Assembly (NCBI GenBank): GCA_946481475.1
Contig: CAMLOB010000034.1
Location: 1-13,829, forward strand
Length of the DNA stretch: 13,829 bases
Reading direction: 5' to 3'
Source: an uncultured Chlorobiota bacterium
GTDB lineage: Bacteria > Bacteroidota > Kapaibacteriia > OLB7
Both the position numbers and the translations under genes were made by a program. The notes below the pieces were generated by a model, which saw only the letters and a list, made by a program, of their open reading frames with translations, was not told where the DNA came from and searched no databases. This document shows positions 1 to 6,226 of this stretch, one piece after another (positions within the stretch are counted from its first letter, which is position 1; the number at the start of each line of letters is the position of its first letter).

Positions 1-150
1 CGAAATCTCCAACTCATTGCTCACAGCTCACGGCTCATTGCTGATAGCTCACGGCCCATTTTTCAGCTTCAGGAACCAGTGTGGGTTCGAAATCTCCAAC
101 TCATTGCTCACAGCTCACGGCTCATTGCTGATAGCTCACGGCTCATTGCT
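1..150. repeat. Tandem 21-bp repeat array in two 87-bp-spaced blocks
   Basis: Bases 1-60 recur at 88-147 with one mismatch (position 56 C, 143 T). Inside each block are two adjacent 21-bp units, CTCATTGCTCACAGCTCACGG and CTCATTGCTGATAGCTCACGG, at 13-33 and 34-54 and again at 100-120 and 121-141, followed by a partial third unit. The array ends in a run of eight C (151-158) whose last base is the first base of the stop triplet of the minus-strand DUF1800 gene. It may continue to the left of the window. No coding potential is evident: the plus-strand reading frame across it repeats the same peptide and then runs antisense to the DUF1800 gene. It looks like a dispersed intergenic repeat; its function is unknown. 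Confidence 0.85.
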
Positions 151-157
151 CCCCCCC

Positions 158-1798
158 CTACATCAACTGAAAATTTGTCGATCGCATCAGATAGCGCAAC
201 ATCCTTGTGATTCTTGTCCTTCTGGTTTCATCGTTCAGGTCCGGCCATTCGTAGGCCCGGTCCTCCACAAGTTCGGTCAGCAGATCGGCGATCAGGCGTT
301 CCGACGGGGGGAAGGCCAGCAGGTGCTCGGCGGCATCCCGCACAAAATCTTCCGGTTCTTCAAGCGAGGGAAACTGCTGTGCAAACGAGAGGACGTCGAC
401 CTTCCAGAATCCGTCCCGGTTGATCGGACCGTTGAGAACCAGATTCAGTCGATCGATGATCCGCACATCCGCACCGAGCAGAAGTTCATCGCTGAAGAAA
501 TGGCGTTTCGGGAGAGTGGTGGAGCTGATCCAGGAACGATAGAACTGCCAGCCCTGCACGCCGGGGGGATGGAAGAGATCCTGTCCGAGTTCCGAGGCGC
601 GCTCCTGCGCATACTGTCCGGCGAACTCACCCGGATCTCCTGAAAGGTTCCCCACAAGCGTTCCCCGCAGCAGACTGACGAAGAGATCGACCGGGCTTTT
701 GATCATCGCCCCCCGAACCGCCGGATCGTAAAAGTGTCGGCTCATCAGAAGTCGCTTCAGAACCGGAACGATCTCCCATCCCGACTCCCGGAACTCGGCC
801 GCAAGCGGGGCAATGATGTTCTCCTCAACAATCTCCGGTATCGGCCGCACCGGCGTCAGCGTCGTATCGGTGTATACGAAGAACCGATAGAGCTTGCGGA
901 TCACATAGCGGGCCGTCTCTTCCTTCGCAAAGATAATCTCCAGCAACCGGGCAAGCTCCGGCCCCCCTTCGGTCTTCCCCTCAATCGTTTCGCCGTACAC
1001 CGTTTTATTCGACGGATCGTGTCCGGTCAGCAGATTGCTTGCCACATCCCCCTGCATTCCGAGACCGACCCAGTCCCAACCGGTCAACGCCTTTGCCGCC
1101 TCCACTACATCATCCTGCGTGTAGTTCGGATTCCCGTCATTGTCGGCAATACCGATAGTGAAAAGTTCCTGCAGCTCCCGCGCATAGTTTTCGTTCCGGT
1201 AATTCGCCTTGTTGTTTCTTCCGTCCAGGAAGAGAAGCATGGCCTTGTCTTTGGTCACCTCGGCCACAAGCGTCCTGAAGTTGCCGAGAGAATGGCGACG
1301 GAAGAGCTGATTCTGGAGATACATGTAGCGGGAATCCTGCACGACGGCGGCGTTGACGGCAAAGTGGTTGTGCCAGAAGAGGGTCATCCGTTCCCGTGCC
1401 GAGAGTCCGCCGTTGGTCATCAGAAGGATCCACCAGCGACGCAACTCATCGAAGAACGTATCGATGATGTCGGTTCGTCCGGAATCCCAGTAAAGGGCCG
1501 AAGCGTTCAGACACTCGGAGACGAAGCGGGAAGGGCCGGGAAGAGGAGCCGAATCATCGAGCAACGCATCAATCAGATCTTCCATCCCCCTCCCTTCAGT
1601 TCCGGCAACATCCTCCTGCGAAGGGGCCACCAACATCCGGCGCAGAAGATGATAGCGTTCGGAACGCCCCCACGTCCCATCATAGGGTTGAAGACTGGGC
1701 AATTCGGAAAAATCGGGAGAAGAAGAATCGGACTGCACGCTCCGATCGCGGAGCCCCCTGCCGCCGTAAGTTGAGGTCAGAAAATCTCTTCGGTCCAT
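158..1798 (-). CDS. DUF1800 family protein
   Basis: This 546-residue protein is recognised by the conserved DUF1800 blocks: FWHNHFA (141-147), LDGRNNKANYRNENYARELQ (191-210) followed by ELFTIG, YTQDDVVEAAKALTGW (226-241), IKSPVDLFVSLLR (366-378) and the FHPPGVQGW segment (409-417). The C-terminus (STNFQLM) resembles the usual family ending, so the gene looks complete. The biochemical role of DUF1800 proteins is unknown; they are usually exported and often sit beside a DUF1501 gene. I chose the ATG at 1798 because it begins MDRRDFL, a twin-arginine-like motif; the frame stays open upstream to 2059, but that part overlaps the permease gene and looks non-coding. Oddly, no hydrophobic stretch follows the RRDFL motif, so Tat export is uncertain. 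It lies 101 bp downstream of the permease gene on the same strand, with no strong ribosome binding site. A DUF1501 partner, if present, would lie beyond the left edge. Confidence 0.9.
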   Translation of the reverse strand: MDRRDFLTSTYGGRGLRDRSVQSDSSSPDFSELPSLQPYDGTWGRSERYHLLRRMLVAPSQEDVAGTEGRGMEDLIDALLDDSAPLPGPSRFVSECLNASALYWDSGRTDIIDTFFDELRRWWILLMTNGGLSARERMTLFWHNHFAVNAAVVQDSRYMYLQNQLFRRHSLGNFRTLVAEVTKDKAMLLFLDGRNNKANYRNENYARELQELFTIGIADNDGNPNYTQDDVVEAAKALTGWDWVGLGMQGDVASNLLTGHDPSNKTVYGETIEGKTEGGPELARLLEIIFAKEETARYVIRKLYRFFVYTDTTLTPVRPIPEIVEENIIAPLAAEFRESGWEIVPVLKRLLMSRHFYDPAVRGAMIKSPVDLFVSLLRGTLVGNLSGDPGEFAGQYAQERASELGQDLFHPPGVQGWQFYRSWISSTTLPKRHFFSDELLLGADVRIIDRLNLVLNGPINRDGFWKVDVLSFAQQFPSLEEPEDFVRDAAEHLLAFPPSERLIADLLTELVEDRAYEWPDLNDETRRTRITRMLRYLMRSTNFQLM

Positions 1799-1899
1799 AG
1801 ATAGCAATCCGAGACTCGATGGAACAATCCGGAAAACTCCAGCTTTGGGGATTCTGAACGAATGAATATACAACGTCCCACACGATGCAGGCGGATCGG

Positions 1900-3294
1900 C
1901 TATACGGTTTGCTCCGGCAACGGCCTCTTTCCTCTGCCGGAAACGATTCTCAGGAAACGTTTGATCCTCGGAAACTCGAACCGAAGGAGGACGGTTTCGC
2001 GGGAGACGAGGATCGTCAGATAAGCGCCGAGCGCGCCGACGATGATGTCTCCCAGCCACATGCCGAGAGCCGGACTGAGAATGTCACGATCGGCCAGTTT
2101 CTCACCGACGACCAGGCAGGCCCAGTAAATGACGAAGAAGCCGAGAGCGATCACGGCCGAGACGCCGAAGTTGCCGCGACGGACAACGATGCCGAGAGGA
2201 GCACCGACGAAGACGAAGATCAGACAGGCGGCCGGGATGGAATACTTCTTGTGGATTTCAACGAGATACTTGTTGCTCTCCTTGCGCGCCCGTTCTATCG
2301 AGCCGCTGATCCGCTGCATCTCACCGCGAATCCCGGCCAGACGTCCCAGAGCCGCCTGTGCGGCCTGGGTTCGCGTCATTCCCGTCGATGCCTGATCGAC
2401 GTTGCCGGAATCGACCGGAGTCGACTCTCCGGCAATCCCCTGTTCGGCCATCACCTCCTCCAGCTCCTGCTCGGCCCGTTCCCGCTGGGCATCGGAGGTA
2501 TCGACGATCGCCTGCATCTGCTCGATATTCATCGTCCTGTCGGTCCGGCCGAACGTCGTCGGGTCGGTCTGCTCGAACTTCTGTCCGCTGGTGTTGATTG
2601 TAATCCGGTACTCGCGGAAGGCAAAGCGCCGGAACTCCCCCGGATTGTTCCGGTTCAATCGTTGCGCCTCACCCTCATGAAGCGTCATCAGGATTTTCGT
2701 CAGATCGCGGTTGTAGGCGATCTCCGCACGCCGGGCGTTCAGCAGACTCAGGTTCGGTCCCTGGCGCTGATAGATCGTCACATCGCTCAGCACATCCCGC
2801 TCACGATCGACTTCTCTTGCCAGGATACTGTACCCTTCCAGCGAGCTGAACTGTCCCGGCTCGATAATAGCCGTCGGACGAAGCTGCTTGATATCGGTCA
2901 GCATCACATAGGCTTTGTGATTGGTCTCGGGAAGAATCCGGTCATTGAAATATTGAAGGAGAACGAAGAGAAGAGTTCCTCCGAGAATTGCCGGGAACAT
3001 TGCCCGGAAGGCGCTCCCCCCCGCACTTTTGATAATCGTCAGCTCGTTCTGTCCGCTCAGTTTGCCGTATGCCATCAGGGTGGCGAAGAGGACACCCATC
3101 GGCACGGCAAGGACAAGCATCCAGGCAAGGTTATAGGTATAGAGTTCGGCAATGACCCCGTAGGAGAGATCCTTTCCCACAAGTTCGTCCAGCGTTTTGA
3201 AGACAAACTGAAGAAAGAAGATGAAGACGACCACGGCGGTTCCGAAGAAGAACGGACCGATGTGCATCCGCAGTATGTGCCAGGTCAGACGCAT
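1900..3294 (-). CDS. LptF/LptG (YjgP/YjgQ) family lipopolysaccharide export permease
   Basis: In the LptB2FG complex, LptF and LptG form the inner-membrane part that extracts lipopolysaccharide and passes it to the LptC/A/D bridge. This 464-residue protein has the family layout: three N-terminal membrane helices (about 12-34, 53-75, 98-118), a periplasmic beta-jellyroll-like region (about 138-245) and three C-terminal helices (about 352-372, 376-397, 408-430). The block from KYSIPAACLIFVFVGAPLG (350-368) to VVRRGNFGVSA (370-380) is characteristic. It is longer than the roughly 360 residues of proteobacterial members because of a charged, Gln/Glu/Arg-rich insert at about 255-345, probably partly coiled coil, between the periplasmic domain and helix 4. 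I cannot tell LptF from LptG by eye. The ATG at 3294 puts the first helix at the expected place; no clear Shine-Dalgarno sequence precedes it. No lptB or second permease gene is in the window. Confidence 0.92.
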   Translation of the reverse strand: MRLTWHILRMHIGPFFFGTAVVVFIFFLQFVFKTLDELVGKDLSYGVIAELYTYNLAWMLVLAVPMGVLFATLMAYGKLSGQNELTIIKSAGGSAFRAMFPAILGGTLLFVLLQYFNDRILPETNHKAYVMLTDIKQLRPTAIIEPGQFSSLEGYSILAREVDRERDVLSDVTIYQRQGPNLSLLNARRAEIAYNRDLTKILMTLHEGEAQRLNRNNPGEFRRFAFREYRITINTSGQKFEQTDPTTFGRTDRTMNIEQMQAIVDTSDAQRERAEQELEEVMAEQGIAGESTPVDSGNVDQASTGMTRTQAAQAALGRLAGIRGEMQRISGSIERARKESNKYLVEIHKKYSIPAACLIFVFVGAPLGIVVRRGNFGVSAVIALGFFVIYWACLVVGEKLADRDILSPALGMWLGDIIVGALGAYLTILVSRETVLLRFEFPRIKRFLRIVSGRGKRPLPEQTV

Positions 3295-3412
3295 AGTGTG
3301 CTTGTGTGATGGACCGATTCGGGGGAAGATAGGGAACTCTTGTTTCTGTTATGGAAACATTCGGGGGATCGGGCGTTTTGGAGACGGCATATATAACGGG
3401 GTGAAGAACCGA

Positions 3413-3432
3413 GGGCGAATGGTTATTCGCCC
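3413..3432. repeat. Perfect intergenic palindrome (8-bp arms, 4-nt loop)
   Basis: GGGCGAAT-GGTT-ATTCGCCC forms a perfect hairpin in the 169-bp gap between the secreted beta-domain protein gene and the permease gene. The flank (CCTACA after the right arm) resembles the short 'GTAGGGGCGAAT...' palindromes that recur between genes in many bacteria, as far as I recall. No T-tract follows on the minus strand, so a classical terminator is unlikely, although the hairpin could protect an mRNA end. The rest of the gap holds only a weaker 6-bp inverted repeat (3341-3346 / 3354-3359). Confidence 0.6.
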
Positions 3433-3463
3433 CTACACGATGTTCCGGATACACGGCATGGTT

Positions 3464-5044
3464 TTACCACACCCACACCCCGCTGACGACCGGCAGAACC
3501 TGTAATCCGTCGTCGGGCGTCAGATCGAAGGCCACACCTGCATCGACGGCGAAACGGTTGTTGAACCAGCGAAGCGTCAGTGCCGACGGCTGGAACTCGG
3601 AGTTCTCCAGAAGGAACGCCTCACCGGCAATCTTCCAGTGTTCGGCAAACCGGTAGTCGCCGCCGATTCCGATCAGGGCGGCTCTCCGCTCGAACGGCGG
3701 CACGATCGTATCGCTCGGCGTATGCCGACGCCAGGAATATCCGGCCGTCACGTTTGCCGAGTAATCAATTGTCCCCCAACCGGCCGTGACGTATGGAGCG
3801 ACCGACAGAATATCCGATTCCTCGGTACTTGAAAGATTCCCCTGAACTCCCGCAGCCGCGCGGAACATATCGCTCCGGTAGAACTCGTATTTCGCGCCGA
3901 GCGTCCCGGCAAACGTGCGACTGATAAAGGAGGGGATGTAGACGCCGCCGCCGATCAGCGTCAGCCGCTCGGTCGGACCGTAGCCGGCAACGATACCGGC
4001 AACGTCATAGCTTGCCAGGAACCCTCTCCCCTTCCCGACCGATCTCGCGGTCGGCGTCAGAATCGTTCTGAACGTTGTGGGGTCGTGAACGTATTCGGGG
4101 AGCGGAGGGGGGGAAACCTGTTCCGGCAGAAGCAACTCCCGTGAGAACCGCGGATCGGTATCGCTGAAGAGAGGTTCGCCCGGAATCGGGTCCAGCGGGA
4201 AGGCCTGCGGCGGCGGCGGCGGCGGCAACTCAGGTCCGCCCGGCGGCATCTTCGGCGGACGGGGCTTGCGGGGCGTCTGTGCAACCGGTGGATCCGGATC
4301 GGGTTCCGGCCGGTTCGGTCGCGACGGATCGATGACGTTGACGTAGGCGGTGTCGGCCACCACATAGGTTGTGTACTTCCCGACCGGCTGTTCGCGACGG
4401 ATGTGGACGTTGATCGGCACCTTGATCCTTCCCACCCGTTCCGGCTTGAAACAGACCGAGTAGCGATAGGTCCGCGCACCCTGTATACGCAACGGAGGCT
4501 TTTTGAACGGATAGCGGATGGTGAACTGTCGCGAGGAACTGATCACGTCATCGACGATGAAGTCGCCGCCGAGCGACTGCACTTCAAAGGTATGGCACGG
4601 TCTGTCATCGAGCGTGACCGTACCGAAGTCTTCATGAAAGAGGTTCCAGACGTTCTCCAGACCGACCGAGTACTCCCGGCTGGAGCCGTCGCAATCGGTC
4701 ACGCGTATATCGACCTCGAAAGACAGATCAATCCGCTCAACCCAGAGAGAGAAGGAAGCCTGTTTGGCGCAGTAGCCGAATACCGGAGTCGTCATCACAC
4801 GATAGGAAGAGGTCTTGTGACCGATAACGATCGGGCTCCATCCCCCCCCTGTTCTGATCTCGACCTTCGAGATGCCGTCTTCGGCGTAGACAGTAATCGG
4901 ATTCATTCCGGAATACAGAACCGTCGGATAGATACGGTTCTGGGCATGGAGTCGGGATCGGATCGGACACAGGAGTCCGCAGAGAACAAGAAGAAGGACG
5001 AAGACAGAGGAAGAATGGACGGATCGCACAGATATTCCCGACAT
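3464..5044 (-). CDS. Secreted protein with beta-rich N-domain, proline-rich linker and C-terminal barrel-like domain
   Basis: I do not recognise a named family for this 526-residue protein. The N-terminus has a signal peptide (hydrophobic core SSVFVLLLVLCGLLC at about 12-26, likely cleavage after HAQ at 35). Residues 36-240 are beta-rich with paired cysteines and resemble Ig-like or anchor domains (for example FGTVTLDDRPCHTFEV, 140-155). Residues 242-320 are a proline-rich linker including a run of six prolines (274-279), encoded by a CGG-repeat stretch near 4207-4226. Residues 325-526 show alternating beta strands with Gly and aromatic residues, ending VSGVWVW, consistent with a small outer-membrane barrel. 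The frame extends upstream to a TTG at 5086, but the ATG at 5044 gives a more normal signal peptide. It follows the outer-membrane protein gene by 110 bp on the same strand. A peptidoglycan-spanning, surface or periplasmic scaffold role is inference only. Confidence 0.75.
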   Translation of the reverse strand: MSGISVRSVHSSSVFVLLLVLCGLLCPIRSRLHAQNRIYPTVLYSGMNPITVYAEDGISKVEIRTGGGWSPIVIGHKTSSYRVMTTPVFGYCAKQASFSLWVERIDLSFEVDIRVTDCDGSSREYSVGLENVWNLFHEDFGTVTLDDRPCHTFEVQSLGGDFIVDDVISSSRQFTIRYPFKKPPLRIQGARTYRYSVCFKPERVGRIKVPINVHIRREQPVGKYTTYVVADTAYVNVIDPSRPNRPEPDPDPPVAQTPRKPRPPKMPPGGPELPPPPPPQAFPLDPIPGEPLFSDTDPRFSRELLLPEQVSPPPLPEYVHDPTTFRTILTPTARSVGKGRGFLASYDVAGIVAGYGPTERLTLIGGGVYIPSFISRTFAGTLGAKYEFYRSDMFRAAAGVQGNLSSTEESDILSVAPYVTAGWGTIDYSANVTAGYSWRRHTPSDTIVPPFERRAALIGIGGDYRFAEHWKIAGEAFLLENSEFQPSALTLRWFNNRFAVDAGVAFDLTPDDGLQVLPVVSGVWVW

Positions 5045-5124
5045 AATCACTGTAAAGAAGACTTCCCGCAAAGAGACCTTGCACAATTGCAGAGGCCGTT
5101 CGTTACGCCCTGCAGCGGCGGGAA

Positions 5125-5152
5125 GTTACGCTCTTCCTGAGGAATCGGTTCA
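5125..5152 (-). promoter_or_regulatory. Candidate ECF-type promoter for the proline-rich secreted protein gene
   Basis: On the minus strand TGAACC (5152-5147) is followed by exactly 16 bases and then CGTAAC (5130-5125), roughly 80 nt before the ATG at 5044. The AAC core in the -35 box and the 16-nt spacing are typical of ECF sigma promoters. Similar arrangements precede the sigma gene and the outer-membrane barrel gene. This rests on visual alignment of three sites only. Confidence 0.3.
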
Positions 5153-5154
5153 GC

Positions 5155-6081
5155 CTAAAAACGCCACCCGCCGGAGAGACTGATGGTGTTCAGGCGGAGC
5201 GTATTGTATCCGAACAGTATCACCTGATACTGTGCGCTCAGGGTCAAATCGTCACCTATCTGCACAAAACCTCCGGGACGAAGTGCAAAATAGGTTTCCC
5301 GATCGATTGTGGCGAAGTGGCCGGTCCCGCCATCCTGCCGCAATTCCTCCCCTTCCTCTCCTCCGGAAGCTCCGGCATAGAACGGACGGAGGGGATCGGA
5401 AGGATCTTCTGTGGCGATGACTCCGGCAAATCCGACAAAGACACCGGTTCCCTGTACACGGGACAGGCCGAGCTGTCCGGAGTAGACGATTTCATTCACC
5501 GGTTCTTCCCCCCGCAGATTGTATCCGACCGATCCTTTCATCCAGAACTCGTCACCGCCATAGGCAAGGTGAAGAACGTTCAGGAACTGGAGATAGCCGT
5601 CGCTCAGGAAGGTAGGATGTTCGGGATCATCGTAGATGCCGTTGTGGAAACCGGGGGGGATACGGAGATGGGAGCTGACGCCGGCACGCAGTCGACCGAA
5701 CGCTTTGGCATAGGTTAATCCGACACCGAGCCAGGCAGGGGCGAAAATCGAGCGGTCGGGAAAACGGGATGCGCTGGTGAGACTGTAGTATCCTATGGGG
5801 AGATCGACATTCAACTCAAGGTTGTCCAGAAGACCGTAGTCGGCTGAAAGACCGAACGTCCAACTGGTGAACGTCGTCTCCAGACTGTCGAAGAGACGCG
5901 TCTCTCCATCTCCGCTGAAATAGTTGCGGGTACCGGCAAAGCTGACCGAGAACCAGGCCTCCCCCTCACCAGTCGATTGGAGGAATGCATCCCCCTGTCC
6001 CCGCGCTCCGGCGGCAAGGATCGGCACAAGCAACAGCGCAGCCGACAATTTCTTCAACGCACGTCGAAAACCATTCTGCAT
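5155..6081 (-). CDS. Outer-membrane beta-barrel protein of unknown function
   Basis: This 308-residue protein has a clear signal peptide: basic MQNGFRRALKK, then the hydrophobic stretch LSAALLLVPILAAG (12-25), with cleavage likely near ARGQ (26-29). The mature part consists of amphipathic beta strands with turns such as YGLLDNLELNVDLPIGYYS (82-100) and LRAGVSSHLRIPPGF (131-145), and it ends GGWRF, a C-terminal aromatic signature suited to BAM insertion. The overall look recalls the broad family of outer-membrane 'transporter' barrels (such as the MetA-pathway phenol degradation type), but no specific function can be assigned. The open frame continues to 6372; the ATG at 6081 is chosen because the signal peptide begins there and the longer form would overlap the upstream gene. 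It lies downstream of the anti-sigma-like gene, behind a terminator-like hairpin, so it probably has its own promoter. Confidence 0.82.
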   Translation of the reverse strand: MQNGFRRALKKLSAALLLVPILAAGARGQGDAFLQSTGEGEAWFSVSFAGTRNYFSGDGETRLFDSLETTFTSWTFGLSADYGLLDNLELNVDLPIGYYSLTSASRFPDRSIFAPAWLGVGLTYAKAFGRLRAGVSSHLRIPPGFHNGIYDDPEHPTFLSDGYLQFLNVLHLAYGGDEFWMKGSVGYNLRGEEPVNEIVYSGQLGLSRVQGTGVFVGFAGVIATEDPSDPLRPFYAGASGGEEGEELRQDGGTGHFATIDRETYFALRPGGFVQIGDDLTLSAQYQVILFGYNTLRLNTISLSGGWRF

Positions 6082-6121
6082 AACCGGCTTGAATATCGTG
6101 GATCTGTGGTACAAGAACGTA

Positions 6122-6149
6122 TCGAACCTGAAAAGGGAAGGGAGGTTCC
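6122..6149 (-). promoter_or_regulatory. Candidate ECF-type promoter for the outer-membrane barrel gene
   Basis: On the minus strand GGAACC (6149-6144) is followed by 16 bases and then GTTCGA (6127-6122), about 45 nt before the ATG at 6081. It begins just after the terminator-like hairpin at 6160-6199, which would fit a separately transcribed gene. The same AACC-N16-GT pattern occurs upstream of the sigma gene. Confidence 0.3.
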
Positions 6150-6199
6150 ACAAACAACAAACGGGCACGATGACGTCGCTAAAGCGCATCGCACCCGTT
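6150..6199 (-). terminator. Terminator-like hairpin after the sigma/anti-sigma pair
   Basis: Read on the minus strand, AACGGG (6199-6194) and CGATG (6191-6187) pair with CATCG (6172-6168) and CCCGTT (6165-6160), with a symmetric 2x2 mismatch between the two stems and a 14-nt loop. A T-rich tail (TGTTGTTTGT, 6159-6150) follows. It starts 28 nt past the stop of the anti-sigma-like gene, as expected of a rho-independent terminator, although the tail is interrupted by G. Confidence 0.55.
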
Positions 6200-6226
6200 C
6201 CTGTATTTTCACCTGACTTTCTGCAT

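Noticed and set aside
81..105. tRNA-like T-loop (GGTTCGAAATC) in the repeat tract
   Set aside because: The flanking bases do not form a T-stem, and no anticodon or acceptor arm can be folded around it.
734..1774. Plus-strand open frame (346 codons) opposite the DUF1800 gene
   Set aside because: It is an antisense shadow; DUF1800 motifs are on the other strand.
1885..3309. Long plus-strand open frame (474 codons) opposite the LptF/G gene
   Set aside because: It mirrors the permease gene almost exactly and encodes no recognisable domain; the minus-strand product has clear membrane helices and family motifs.
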